Source of the DNA: CAVVSQ01 sp963848825
GTDB taxonomy: Bacteria > Planctomycetota > Planctomycetia > Gemmatales > Gemmataceae
Assembly: GCA_963848825.1 (NCBI GenBank)
Contig: CAWKFA010000008.1
Coordinates: 496,001-560,000, forward strand
Length of the DNA: 64,000 nt
Direction: 5' to 3'
The notes under the pieces were generated by a model. It saw only the letters and a program-made list of their open reading frames with translations, made no database searches and had not been told where the DNA came from. The translations under genes were made by a program, and so were the position numbers. Below, piece after piece: positions 50,374 through 60,354 of the stretch (positions are counted from its first letter, which is position 1; every line of letters begins with the position of its first letter).

Positions 50374-50853
50374 ATGACAAGGAAACCGTTTCAGCTGGCG
50401 CTCGCAGTAGCGCTCGGCCTGGCTACTTCCACCGGCATCGGACTGGCGCAGGGGCAGCCCAACGTTCAGATCCAACAAACCCAGCAGGTCCAAGGCACTG
50501 GGGCACACTTCCGGGCCAAATCAATCCTGGGCGCCACCGTGAGCCTGCAAGGGGGCAATAACGCAGGCACTGTGCACGACATCGTTTTCAACGACGAGGG
50601 TGTCGTGGATTATTTGGTTGTATCCGAAGGCGGCAAAATGGTTACAGTGCCCTGGGAGGCCGTCAAGCTAAATTACGAGAAGCGAACGGCGGTCATCAAC
50701 ATCACGCAGGACCAGTTCCGGCAAATCCCGACCTACACGTCGGAACAATATCCAAACTTCTATACGCCCGAATATCGGACGCAGGTGTATCGCTATTACG
50801 GCATAACCCCTGGCCGCGAACGCCGGCTGGAACGACGTGAAGATCGTCGTTAA
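50374..50853 (+). CDS. Secreted PRC-barrel domain protein
   Basis: This is an exported protein of 159 residues. ATG 50374 follows AAGGAG with good spacing and begins a signal peptide (MTRKPFQLALAVALGLATST, A-Q-G end). The mature part contains a PRC-barrel: FRAKSILGATVSLQGGNNAG, TVHDIVFNDEGVVDYLVVSE and KMVTVPWEAVKLNY. The C-terminus ends in basic repeats (RERRLERREDRR). PRC-barrels occur in photosynthetic reaction centre H chains and RimM; secreted versions are of unknown function. A strong terminator follows. Confidence 0.82.
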   Translation: MTRKPFQLALAVALGLATSTGIGLAQGQPNVQIQQTQQVQGTGAHFRAKSILGATVSLQGGNNAGTVHDIVFNDEGVVDYLVVSEGGKMVTVPWEAVKLNYEKRTAVINITQDQFRQIPTYTSEQYPNFYTPEYRTQVYRYYGITPGRERRLERREDRR

Positions 50854-50875
50854 AGCTACCGAGGTTTGCTTCACG

Positions 50876-50905
50876 GGAACCAGGCGAAAGCCTGGTTCCT
50901 TTTTT
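50876..50905 (+). terminator. Strong intrinsic terminator of the PRC-barrel gene
   Basis: GGAACCAGGC (50876-50885) pairs perfectly with GCCTGGTTCC (50890-50899) around a GAAA tetraloop, followed by TTTTTT (50900-50905). It begins 22 bases past the stop codon and is the clearest terminator in the window. Confidence 0.92.
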
Positions 50906-50925
50906 GGCTTTGAATTTTACCCGAA

Positions 50926-51476
50926 TCATACCTTGGCATTTGTTTCTTGCCGCGTGACTGGCGAGTAATCCTCATGCATGGGCTCGGCCCCAGACGCCGT
51001 GAGAATCCGTTTGGCTTCATCGAGGCGAAGCGCTTGATTTTCGCCGTGGACCTCAACGCCGACGACAATCTTTTGCGCGTGGACTGCATAATCGTAGTAT
51101 TCGCCCACCCCTTTATCATAGCCATCGGTTAAAATGAGGTTGCTGAAGCCGGCGGCAATGGCGCCTCCACCGACGAGTACGGGGAGGGCCAGCAGCAGAC
51201 CGGTACCGCCAGTAGCGGCGACAGCTAACAAACCTATCCCACCCAGTGCCGCTCCGAGCACCCGCCAGAGACGACTGCCTGAGCCGCTCCGGATCCGGGC
51301 TTTTCGGCTACTGAAACATTATTGTGAAGCTGCCCGGCGAATGTTTCTGGGCAAATCACTGCAATTTCGAATTTTGAAAAACCACCTGATAGTAGGTTCC
51401 TAATTGCCTGGTCGGCCGCCGCCGGAGTACCGAAAAAGCCAACGCGAATGGCTAGTTCTTGCGTTTCTTGTGACAT
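50926..51476 (-). CDS. General-stress-type protein with glycine-zipper segment (one frame break)
   Basis: This is a protein of about 183 residues. The N-terminus IRVGFFGTPAAADQAIRNLL with SGGFSKFEIAVICPE resembles the YflT/GSP17M stress domain (inference). A frame break near 51260 joins it to a glycine-rich hydrophobic stretch (VLGAALGGIGLLAVAATGGT; LLLALPVLVGGGAIAAG) that could insert in or across a membrane. The C-terminal 60 residues repeat an alpha/beta fold with KGVGEYYDYAVHAQKIVVGV. ATG 51476 is preceded by AGGAGG. The role is unknown. Confidence 0.72.
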
Positions 51477-51595
51477 GGCGAACCTCCTGTTGCGAAGATG
51501 GATTGACACCTCATAGTCTCAGCACTGGGCAATAATTATGCCAAGCATAGGGAGACAAACCCGAACGCCCCCGTGGCGGGACACGTTGCGCGGTG

Positions 51596-51666
51596 GGAAC
51601 GAAGGTCCGTAGCTAGTCAAAATAAGGGGCCCGCCCTTTCCGCCGTAGCTACAGACCTTGCGTTCC
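51596..51666. repeat. Imperfect 20-bp inverted repeat
   Basis: Left arm 51596-51615 reads GGAACGAAGGTCCGTAGCTA; right arm 51646-51666 is the reverse complement of GGAACGCAAGGTCTGTAGCTA without its last base, with one extra base and one C/T change. The 30-base spacer is GC-rich. No target-site duplication or transposase is visible. Confidence 0.65.
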
Positions 51667-51848
51667 TGCCGCACAAGGGGCAGGGAACGACAACCAGGGC
51701 GACAGGGGACGAATGCTTGCCCCTTTAGCTGGCATTTCGCTGGCTGCTGCGCAAGGCGGCAGGGAAGGTGGATTCCAATTAGGATGGGCAGCCAAAAACG
51801 TCAAATGAAGGGCAAAAGGTGAATCAGGTCAAAAGATGACGAAACAGA

Positions 51849-51892
51849 AAGGTCGCGATGTACCGAGACTTGCCTTGGTACACCGCGACCTT
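51849..51892 (-). terminator. 19-bp hairpin, terminator of the small Tyr-rich gene
   Basis: Arms 51849-51867 and 51874-51892 pair over 19 positions with two mismatches around a six-base loop. On the minus strand the hairpin lies 27 bases beyond the stop of the 51919-52143 gene and is followed by TTTCTGTTTCG, a T-rich tract. Confidence 0.7.
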
Positions 51893-51918
51893 GAAAACCG
51901 GAGTAGGCGATTTTTGGT

Positions 51919-52143
51919 TTAGCGCCATCCTCTCCAGCCAACAAAAACGCGCGGACCATAATAGGCTGGGGGCGCGTAGTAGTAAGCAGGCGGCGCATAG
52001 TAGCCATAGGGAACGGTATAGGAGTAACCCGGATTGTAGTAGTAACCACCGCCCCATCGCCAGGGCCGGGCTTGCGCAGTTGACGTAGCAACGGTGCCAT
52101 AAGTTAGTAGCGTTAGCGCCAAAGCAAGAAATACTTTCTTCAT
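51919..52143 (-). CDS. Small secreted Tyr/Gly/Pro-rich protein
   Basis: This is an exported peptide of 74 residues. The signal peptide MKKVFLALALTLLTYGTVAT with A-Q-A end is clear. The mature 48 residues are aromatic and low-complexity (RPWRWGGGYYYNPGYSY, then repeated YYAPPAYY). Such proteins are frequent in planctomycetes and may be surface or adhesive components. ATG 52143 follows AGAGGTG, and a hairpin terminator lies downstream. No homologous family can be named. Confidence 0.72.
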   Translation of the reverse strand: MKKVFLALALTLLTYGTVATSTAQARPWRWGGGYYYNPGYSYTVPYGYYAPPAYYYAPPAYYGPRVFVGWRGWR

Positions 52144-52440
52144 CGTACACCTCTTTTCATGCTCCGCAGTATTCACCGCGACACCGCTACCAATAGAGTG
52201 CAACTCATGTTCCTTTTATTGTTTTTTTCGCCAGGCCAAACCAAAATGTCGGACCAGCCATGGGGGGTAAACGGAGACGCAATTTTGACGAACGCCCAGG
52301 CTGACGCAAATCGCAGATGCCGTTAAAAAGGTGCTCTTATCTGCTCATTTATGAGTATTTTAATACCTGCCGTTTTGTTTGAGCCTGTCACGAATGTCTC
52401 TTTTCACCATTCGCTGGCAGACTCTTGCCTGGCGGCCGGC
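52144..52440. other. 297-base intergenic region, nothing recognised
   Basis: AT-richer than its surroundings near 52200-52380. It should include the promoter of the small Tyr-rich gene and the 3' end of the patatin transcript. I found no convincing hairpin, tRNA or coding frame. Confidence 0.4.
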
Positions 52441-55400
52441 TCATGGCGGCGGGAAGCTTGTGCGCCGCGAGGTCGCCTTCGATATGCAATCCTCCACGTA
52501 GGCGACGAAATTGGCGTTATCGGACGAGCCCTGTATTTCCTTGGCCTTACGAATGAGGCGGTCCCAGGCGTTCCAGGCGGCTTTGCCCACCGTTTCCTGG
52601 CTTTCCTCGTCGGCTTTCTCAAAACTCTTCCACAGTTTGACTGCCTTGTCCATCAGCGACCCCAGGCCGGTACTGCCCGGGTCTTCGAGGGCGCCGGCGT
52701 CAATCGCTTCGTCCTTCTTGCGTTCCCAATCCTTTTTGTCCCAGGCGGTAAAAGTGTGGGCTGGATAAACCGCCGTCTTACCTTTGACGAGCGCCAGAAG
52801 CCGGTCAACTTCTCCGCCGGCCTTTTCCTGGAGCCAACGAATGTAATCCTGGAGCGTCGGAATGCCGGCATAGGCCGGCAGATCGGCCATCATCCGCAAG
52901 TTCCCCATCATGGTTTGCACGGCTGTCAGGGCCTTCCGCGCCGCTTCGCAGGCGTCCTTAGGTTTTTTCTTGGCCGCTAGCTCCTCCTGGCGCTGATCGA
53001 GCTTTTTGAAAGCTTCGTGGACTCCGGACGCCTGTTTGACATAGTCGACGACATGGTTTTTGGCGGCCGTGCTCATGGTGGTGTCAAATGCTTTGGCCGA
53101 AAACTGCTGCTGCCACAAGAAGGTGGGGGAAGGGGCGCCCGTTGCTTTTTTCAGGCCGCGCCGGCGCTGTTGCATGGGCAGTAGAATCGCCTGCTTCAGC
53201 AGCGGGCGCAGATAGGCCGGGCACTTGCCGATCAGGTCGGCCGTTGTCTTGAGTCCCAGGGCCAGGGCATCAGCGTGGGAGCCTCCCTTGACGTGAACGT
53301 TGTACTGGGTCCCCAGTTGTTTAATGAGGTCCACATAAGGTGCGCATAGCGGCGATGTTTCCATCGTGGTCAGGAAAAGGCCGGCATCATCGGTAATAGA
53401 CTCAAAGGCGTCTTCTACCGCGACATACTGAACGCATTTTTGGTAGAGCTCAACCACGAGTGGGTCGGCCCCCACCGGCTCGCCAGCCTTGACGAGATTG
53501 CGTTTGTCAGTGCTGGACATGCCCAGGAGGGCCTCATCGCTGTTCGGGCACTTGACCATGGAGGCCTGATCCTGGCGGGCGTCGAGTTGTTCGAGACCCT
53601 TCATGCGCGACATGTTCTCGGCGTATTCGATGTCTTCGGGCCGGGGGAGGATGGTGACGGTGTCCATCTCGCCATGATAAACCTGCAGCGTGTTGACGCC
53701 CGTGTTGTAAGTCTTGACGGCGTCACCCGTGAGTGTTTCGCCATATTCGGCGTTGATATCGCTGTTGATCACGAGCTTTTTCTCGGCGCCGCTCGGCGTC
53801 GCCGTGGTCTTGCCCTGGCCGTAAAGATTGCGCTCCCCTTTGCCTTGATCGTCAAACGTCATCAGCATTGTTTTGGACATGGCTTCCTGCACGTCGACCG
53901 GCACGTCGCCGCGCAGGGCGTCTTCGACTTTGCCCGGATCATCCTCATTTTGCTTGTAGAAATCGTCGAGGCCCGGTGTGGCTTCGACAGGAGTGTTGGA
54001 GCCAAGGCCGCCATCGTAAAAGGGGCCGCGTCCTTTCCAGTAGACGGGCGCGAAGATCGGCAAGCCCATGGAGATGCGCCGCCAGGGCGATGGGCATGTC
54101 GGGGTAGTCCTTGGCGTTGAAGTATTCAACGTGGCCATCCTCGCCCTTGCCTTCCCAGCCGGTGATGGTCAGCTCCTTGAAGTTGATCGGGTCGAGTTGG
54201 TGCAGCATCGCCAGGTCTCTGAAGGTGATCATCTGGCTCATGCGGTCCGAACTCTTGAAGTCCTGGTTCTTGACCTTCTTGGCGAGCTTCTTGATTTCCT
54301 GTTCGATCACCTCATCCGTGGCGCCGGCCAAGCCCATCTTGGCCAGCATGTCGTCATCGAGCTTGTGGAGTTTCGTCGTCAGCTCGCTGGCGATGTCGTT
54401 TTCGGACTTGGATTTCAGATTGTCGCCGATCGACGCTGCCGTCATCTGGTCGATCTTGGCCATCTGGCCGGCACAGGTGGGCCAGATCGTGCCGGTGCCG
54501 AAGGTGATGTCGGGATATTGCTTCTTGAAGTTTTTGCTGTCGAAGACCTGCTTCATGATGGGCATGTCGAGAATTTGTCGTTCGTCCGCCAGGCCGCCGC
54601 ACGCCAGGCAGGAAGCATTCAGCGCGCCGATCGACGTGCCGACGAGGAGATCGACGTTATCGAGCATGCCGGCGTTCTTCATCTCATCGAGCATGGGAGG
54701 ATAGCCGGCGCCCTTGCTGCCGCCACCTTGCAAGACGAGGCTTTGGGCCTTGGGTGCCGGCTTGACGATGACGATTTTGCCATCCTCCACGAGGATTTGC
54801 GGGGTGGCATTGGCAGGATAATCACGCTTGAGGGCCATGAGCCGCTGCAGGGCCTTGGTGTTGGACACCATCAGCAGTTTGCCCAGTGCCTGGCCGTCGC
54901 CGGGTAGGCGACCCGGGTTGAATGCATCGTCGGCAATGGACTTCACCAGATCCTTCGCCTTTCTCTTGAACTCCTCCTGCGAAGCTTCCGGCACACCGAA
55001 CGCCATGTCTTCGATTTTCTTGGCGTAGGCATTAACGAAGGACGCCTTGATGGCGAGAAACTCATCGGTGCCGGGAGCTTCCGAGTTTCCTAGGAGCCTG
55101 TTCTTCAGGCTGCGCAGGCCTTTGCCCGGTTTTCCGAGACGGCTGGTTGGCCTGGCGTCCTGCAAGGCGAAGCCAACCTGGTCTTGCCAGGTTGAGCCTG
55201 GATCGTCCTCTTCGCGCCAGCATGCCAGCCTTGCTGATGTCACGCTCGAGCTTGGCATAGCGCGTGAGCCGTTTCTTGGGATCTTTTTCCTTGGCGATTT
55301 CTTGTTGCTCTTTCTCGAAGCCGACAATCTTGTCGTTTAAAGCTGGCTTGCCGTGATCCTTGAGGGCCTTCAACTCTTTGACAACGCGTGCGGCGCACTC

Positions 55401-55742
55401 CGGCACTGCCAGCTCGGCGTCGACAAGGTCGTAGGTCTCGCGCACCGTTTCGGTGAGCGCCGTCATCTTCTTGTCGTCTTTCTTCGAGGCGTTCATTTCC
55501 TTGAGCGCCTTCTTTTCCAGGTCCTGAAAGGCGGCCCGGTAGCCCTGGGCACGCTTGATTTCCGCATCATTGCCAGAGTTTTTGGCCGCCTCCTCGAATT
55601 CCTGCGTGTGCCGGTCGAGTTCTCCCAGCCAGTCGTTCAAGGTTTGCTTGGGAGTTTGCAGCTTTTCGGGCAGTTCGCGATCGAAGGCTTGAAAGATGGG
55701 CAGAGTTTCTTCTTGATCTTCAACCAATAGATCAGTGGCCAT
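52441..55742 (-). CDS. Large patatin-like phospholipase domain protein (two frame breaks)
   Basis: This is a cytoplasmic-looking protein of about 1,100 residues, far larger than the usual 300-400 residue patatins. Residues ~1-170 are charged and coiled-coil-like (EKKALKEMNASKKDDKKMTA). The patatin domain follows (~320-620): oxyanion loop LQGGGSKGAGYP, nucleophile elbow LLVGTSIGALNA (Ser of GTSIG) and catalytic Asp in YDGGLGSNTPVEA. The remaining ~480 residues are helical, with FLTTMETSPLCAPYVDLIKQ and a charged EELAAKKKPKDACEAARKAL. No signal peptide is present. Frame breaks lie near 55215 and 54075. It is the last of five co-oriented genes and starts 61 bases after its neighbour. It probably hydrolyses phospholipid acyl chains; the target is unknown. 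Confidence 0.8.
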
Positions 55743-55803
55743 CGGCTGTCCCTTTCGTCGTAGGAAGGTCCTTGTGCGAATTCATGGAGAGCGGGGGCTT
55801 GCC

Positions 55804-57072
55804 TACCTGGCATCCGCCAGGGCCAGCGCTTCTTCCAGTTTCTTGACTGCCTGGCCGACCGAGTTACGGATCGATACGGTCACGCCGAGGTTGTTTTCAT
55901 CGCACGCCCGCACCTGCGGAGACTTCAGTTCGCGGTGCAGATTTGCCAGGATTGGTTTCGCCTTGGCGATGACTTTGGCCGGCGTCTTGCTGGTCGAGCG
56001 ATCGATGGCGATGGCGTCCGCGCAGTAGAGAGCTGACGATTTGGCCTAGCCCTTCCTCGGCGACCCAAACAAGATTCTCTTCCTGGGTATCGAGGATGGC
56101 GACTGCGAACTTGGTAAGTTGATTGGCGACCTTATCGATGGCGGCCTTTAACGTGATTCGCGCCGCCGCCCACGCTGAGGGAAAGTCGCTGGCCGCCGCC
56201 GCGCCAGTCGCGCTGGCCGCCTTGGCCTGTTGCAGCAATGGTTCCAGAGTTTTCAAGGCCCCCAGCGCCTTGGCATATTCCCTGGCCTCGGCCTTGCCGT
56301 TGGCGAACGCCATGACGGCGCGCCAGCTTGTTGGCTTCCGGCGGATTGCCCTGCAAAGCCTGCTGGTAGCGCGGTTCGACGGCGGCAAGCACTTGCTGCC
56401 AGGCCGCGGCGTCGGCGCCGCCCGCGGCGGGAGGGGCTGGTGCGGTAGGCTTGGCGTCGTCCGCGAGCGCCGCCTTGATCAGCGGTTCGGCCTGGTCGAG
56501 CAGACCGTTGGCGTGCGTGTATTCCTTGTTGCGGAACGAACTGCTGGCTTCGCCGACCTTCACCTTTGCTTCTTCCGCTATCGGCTTACCCGTGGCCATT
56601 GCTTTTTGGAGGTCGGGCAAGATCAATTTGAGCCGGGCCGCGCAGGCAGGCCGGCGGGGTCGGCGGCTGGTGCCGCGGGAACGGCTGCCGTCCCCACGGG
56701 GGGCGCGGCACCTTCCTCGACTTGCCCCTCTTCGGCTTCCTGCTCGGCACTGGCGTTGACATGAAACTCGACCGCTTTGAAAGAAAGTCCAGCTTCCTCC
56801 TTGATGATTTTTTTGGTGGTCGCGGCCAGGGTGCCTGGCGGTTCCGCAGCTACTTCGAAAATCAGGGCGCCGTCTTCGTCTATGTGGCACTTGCCCTGAT
56901 AGACGGTACCCCCGCCGCATTCCTTCTTCGCCGACGCGATTGCCGGCGCTGGCACCTTCTTCTTGGCGACGAGCAATTTGCCGGTAGTGCCTTTCGCGAT
57001 CAGCGCGAAAAACATCGGCTTGGTTTTCGCCGCCTTGAGCCCAGTCGCCAGTTCGGTATCGAGCGCAGGCAT
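55804..57072 (-). CDS. Unknown protein with N-terminal alpha/beta domain and helical C-terminus (frame breaks)
   Basis: This is a protein of about 422 residues restored across three breaks (near 56645, 56320 and 56020). Residues 1-110 form a compact alpha/beta domain: KPMFFALIAKGTTGKLLVAK, KKECGGGTVYQGKCHIDEDG and FEVAAEPPGTLAATTKKIIK. A Pro/Ala linker follows. The remaining ~270 residues are alpha-helical with tetratricopeptide-like spacing (LLDQAEPLIKAALADDAKP, ALGALKTLEPLLQQAKAA). It ends KKLEEALALADAR. ATG 57072 follows GGAGACG. It has no signal or membrane segment. Lying between the transglutaminase and patatin genes, it may be a scaffold or regulator for them (inference). Confidence 0.65.
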
Positions 57073-57118
57073 AAATCGTCTCCAGAATTCCTGGCCGGTC
57101 AAAATCCGAGAGGTCATA

Positions 57119-58389
57119 CTATGGCATTTCAGGCAGCCGCTTCTCTTCAAAGCGAAGTTTGCCGCCGTGCATGAACATCAAATTCAGCGTCGGTAAGGTC
57201 TCCGTCGATGTCAAGCTCTTGCGTCCGTCCGTCGCAAACCGCAAGTAATTGTTGGGCAGAAAACCCAGCGTTTCGGGCGCTGGGGGTCGACAGGCAACCA
57301 GCCGGCGCCGGCAATATAGACTTCCGCCCAGTTATGGCTGACGATGCCGCCGAACTTTTTGTCCGTGCCGGGAGGCACACGCAGCATTCCCCATATCGGT
57401 CGGGCAGGGACGTCGGCGGCGCGGCACAGCCCCGTAAACAGCAGCGCATAGCCCCGGCACTCCGCGTGGCCGCGCTTGATAATCTCGTCGACGTTTTTGA
57501 AGTCGTGCTCGACGATGGAGTCGTTTTGCAGCAACTTGTACTCGATGTTCTTTTTCATCCAGTCAAGAATGGCGTTGACCGTGACGAGCGGTCTATCCCG
57601 CTTCAGTTCCGCCACAACCTTTTTGAGGGCTGGGCTTTTTGGATCGACCAGCAGCATGGCACCAAGAAAAGTCTTGGCCTCGGGTGACGCCGTGGTGCCG
57701 TTGGCGGCCGCCAGTTCCTTGCGATAGTAATAGGGTTCGGTTGTTACCTTGATGGTAAGGGCGAATGGTTTGGTGCCCTGGGGCACCACCGCGAGCACAT
57801 CGTTGACGTCCCCCTTGATAAGCCGGTGACTTTTCACGTCGCCGATTTCAAACGTGGCGGATTGGTACGGCAAGCCATTCCTGGGCAGGGAAACCTGGAA
57901 GGTGCCGCTGGTGGACCGTGCTTTTTGCGGATCGAGATTAAAAAAGAGCGTATATTCCTTTTTGATCAGCAAGTCCTTGAGATTCATGGCGTCCTGGCAA
58001 GCGCGTCGGCCATAGACGCCGGGCCCCTTGGCCAAAACCTGTTCGCAATAGGCGCGGGCCAGGCCCAGGTCGTGGTTGCCGTAGGCATTGGCGGCGCCGA
58101 CGACGAAATAGCCGCCATCTTTATCGTTGAGCTTGATGGCCTCGGCGGCATGCTCCGCCCCATCGGCGAATTTGCCCGCCTTGAGTTCAAGGTCGCTGGT
58201 GATGGCCCAGAACAGATCGTTCTTGGGCGAGAGTGCCAGGGCCTTTTTCATCAGCGTGATGGCCTGCGCGAAATCCCTTGCCTCGCCGCGCTCCTTGGCC
58301 TGGGCCACGAAATCTTTCGCGGATGTATCCGGCCCCGGCGTCGCAGGCTGGAGAAGATTAATCCAGGTGATGAGGGTAAGGGTAAACAT
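57119..58389 (-). CDS. Transglutaminase-like cysteine protease-fold protein with TPR-like N-terminus (one frame break)
   Basis: This is a protein of about 423 residues. A hydrophobic N-terminus (MFTLTLITWINLLQPATPGP) suggests export or anchoring. Residues ~30-130 have TPR-like helices (AQAITLMKKALALSPKNDLF). The transglutaminase-like core at ~270-390 has the catalytic triad: Cys in GHAECRGYALL, His in VSHNWAEVYI and Asp in WLPVDPQRPE. A frame break near 57275 comes just after the Asp, and the restored C-terminus ends EEKRLPEMP. ATG 58389 follows GAGG. Bacterial members act as proteases, amidases or cross-linkers. It is 14 bases after the gene upstream. Confidence 0.83.
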
Positions 58390-58403
58390 CACGTCCTCGT
58401 GAG

Positions 58404-59204
58404 CTAGGACGCCGTTCCTGATCGGGCTGATTCATGGTTAGGGGCCGCGTCCCGATCCAGGGAGATGGCGTAGCGATGCAGTAGCTTTTTGGTCGCGAGG
58501 CCCTTCCAGGCGCGGTAAAAGGGTTTGATGGCCCAGAACATTCGTAGGCTCATCAGGAGGGCTCCCTTTATGGTGGGCCGCATGATGTCGTCGTCGCGGA
58601 CACGATAAAAATAGCGGCAGTCAATGTAGTGCTGTCGCTGACGGACAGTCAAGGACGTGAGAAAGCTTTCGGCATCGCGGCCGATAGGCAGGCATTTCTT
58701 GCCCTCGCCGATGGCGGCGCGTAGTTGCCTGTGGGCATCGTAGAGCGCTTCGACGTCACGGAGATTCGGCAGCCAAACACTGGTAACGTGGGCCTCAACG
58801 GGCAGGCCGATGATGGCGGCGGCATTGGACGTGGCCACCTCGGCACCATCATCAAAGCGCGTTTGAAAAGAAGTTGTTTGCACCCGCTGCTTGCCGTTCA
58901 CGAAAACCAGGAGGTTCACCATGTCGCAGGTTTCCGGGTGCTCGGCCAAGATGATCAGCGCCCTGCCCGCCGAAAAGCCGGTATCCTCCCAACGCCCGCG
59001 CACGATGAAGCCAAGATCATCGAGCTGTAACGTCATGTGCGCCAGGTCGTGGGGCACGTGTTTAAACGGCCAGGCCTCGTAATCCGGTTCAAGGGAGAAC
59101 CAGACCGAAAAGAGCAGAATCATGATGCTCGCGAGGAACGGCAATATCAGGACAACGATCAGGACCAGGAGTGGCCAAACGTTTTCAAACCTATCGATGG
59201 GCAT
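58404..59204 (-). CDS. Membrane-anchored protein of unknown function, 266 residues
   Basis: One N-terminal membrane helix pair (WPLLVLIVVLILPFLASIMI; LLFSVWFSL) is followed by a soluble domain of about 220 residues. The soluble part contains HMTLQLDDLGFIVRGRWEDT, VNLLVFVNGKQRVQTTSFQT and NLRDVEALYDAHRQLRAAI. I recognise no catalytic motif and no family. Its start is 99 bases after the zinc-ribbon gene, with a tandem repeat between them, and it ends 14 bases before the transglutaminase-like gene, so it is part of the same five-gene run. Confidence 0.65.
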   Translation of the reverse strand: MPIDRFENVWPLLVLIVVLILPFLASIMILLFSVWFSLEPDYEAWPFKHVPHDLAHMTLQLDDLGFIVRGRWEDTGFSAGRALIILAEHPETCDMVNLLVFVNGKQRVQTTSFQTRFDDGAEVATSNAAAIIGLPVEAHVTSVWLPNLRDVEALYDAHRQLRAAIGEGKKCLPIGRDAESFLTSLTVRQRQHYIDCRYFYRVRDDDIMRPTIKGALLMSLRMFWAIKPFYRAWKGLATKKLLHRYAISLDRDAAPNHESARSGTAS

Positions 59205-59241
59205 GCTCTGATGTTTTCCAGGTAAGGAGTTTTCGGGAAGG

Positions 59242-59312
59242 CGTCAGTCGAGTAGTCGTCAGTCGAGTAGTCGTCAGTCGAGTAGTCGTCAGTCGAGTAG
59301 TCGTCAGTCGAG
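59242..59312. repeat. 15-bp direct repeat, about 4.7 copies, spanning a stop codon
   Basis: The unit CGTCAGTCGAGTAGT is repeated without change at 59242, 59257, 59272 and 59287, with a partial copy at 59302-59312. On the minus strand each unit re-creates the last codons and stop of the zinc-ribbon gene (CTC GAC TGA), in the same frame because 15 is divisible by three. No CRISPR-like spacers are present. Confidence 0.9.
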
Positions 59313-60354
59313 GACCAGGTATTTTTGGCCCGTGTCCGCTTCTTGACGTTGCAGGGCGGCGCCGACATAGGCAAATAGCGCCTGGCGGCCCTCGGCCGGC
59401 AGGACAATAATGATGTTGAGTGCTTCCTCTTCATCGATGTCGGGCGAATCGATGTTGGCGACAAAAACCTCTTTGGCGCCCTTCGCATACAGATCCTGAA
59501 CGTGCCCCGTCATCTCGGCAGCCGGTATTCCCAGGGCGGCACGCCCCGCTCTTGCTCCCAGCCAGGCTTTGGCCTCGGCCTTGTCCCCCGCGCTGCAATA
59601 AATCTGCACCCCTTTTGTCATTGTCGCCGGGCACGACAATGCCGCGCTGACGCGGGAAATTGAAGCGCGCCATGGGGGCGGGATCGTTCAAGATGCCCCG
59701 AACGTCGTGAACAACGTAGGTGATCCAGCCCGCTATTAGAAAAACGATACCGATTATGCTGAAAATGAACGGCTTGTAGGTCGCCTGAATGCGCGAGAAG
59801 AAATAGTAAAACGAATAAAAGGGCACCCAGCGGACCAACAAATAATTCAGTTCGCTCTCCTGACGCGCGATCGAGGCAAACCACATATTGCCGCCGATCT
59901 CCAGGGCCAGCCCGGCAAGCAGCAAGCCGTAGACACCATAAATCGAGAACATGGACACAACCAGAAATAACAGGAAGATGGCGCCCGTGGCGCCCGCAAG
60001 GCCCAAAAAAGTGCCCATCGTCATGGCGGCACGCCGCTTTTTCTTTTTCTTGCGGCGCTTACGGGGACGTTCCTCCTCCTCGTTGTCGGCCGGATCGTCA
60101 TAATCATCGGCCCGCCCCCTGGGCACCGGCGGCGGCGTGCTCCGCTTCGGCGCCGCGGCCACGGCTTCGCGCATCACGGTGGGCGCGGGCTTGCGCGCCG
60201 TCGTGACCTTATCTACAGCTGGTACCTGTTCCGCTTCGGAGACCTGGGGGATACGAATGGGGCCTGCGCACGCTGGGCACTTTCCCGACTTACCCGCCTT
60301 GGCATCGTCGACGGCGAGCTTTTTTTGGCAACCCGGACAGATTAGGCGAATCAT
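59304..60354 (-). CDS. Zinc-ribbon membrane protein of unknown function (one frame break)
   Basis: This is a protein of about 350 residues. Residues 1-35 are a zinc ribbon (LICPGCQKKL and GKCPACAGP, giving two C-x2-C pairs). A Pro-rich linker leads to a very basic run (RPRKRRKKKKKRR), then four hydrophobic helices (FLGLAGATGAIFLLFLVVSM, YGLLLAGLALEIGGNMWF, then WVPFYSFYYFFSRI and IFSIIGIVFLIAGWITYVV). After a frame break near 59635 a soluble C-terminal part follows (GIPAAEMTGHVQDLYAKG, FVANIDSPDIDEEEALN). The ATG at 60354 follows GGAG. It is the first of the five-gene run. Zinc ribbons followed by such linkers are common in planctomycete proteins of unknown function. Confidence 0.72.

Larger units (their letters stand above)
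51477..51918. other. 442-base intergenic region with structured repeats, no gene seen
   Basis: This stretch lies between two minus-strand genes and contains no plausible coding frame. It holds the promoter side of the stress-type gene, a 20-bp inverted repeat (51596-51666), a further potential pairing AAGGGGCA (51675-51682) with TGCCCCTT (51718-51725), and the terminator of the small Tyr-rich gene (51849-51892). Dense pairing potential would also fit a small RNA or decayed mobile element. Confidence 0.5.

Noticed and set aside
52441..55742. CBASS or similar nucleotide-signalling defence system based on the patatin domain
   Set aside because: No cGAS/DncV-like nucleotidyltransferase, ubiquitin-like cofactor or sensor gene is seen nearby, and the patatin is far longer than CapV effectors.
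59242..59312. CRISPR or integron attachment array at the 15-bp repeats
   Set aside because: Units are directly adjacent without spacers and no integrase or cas gene is present.
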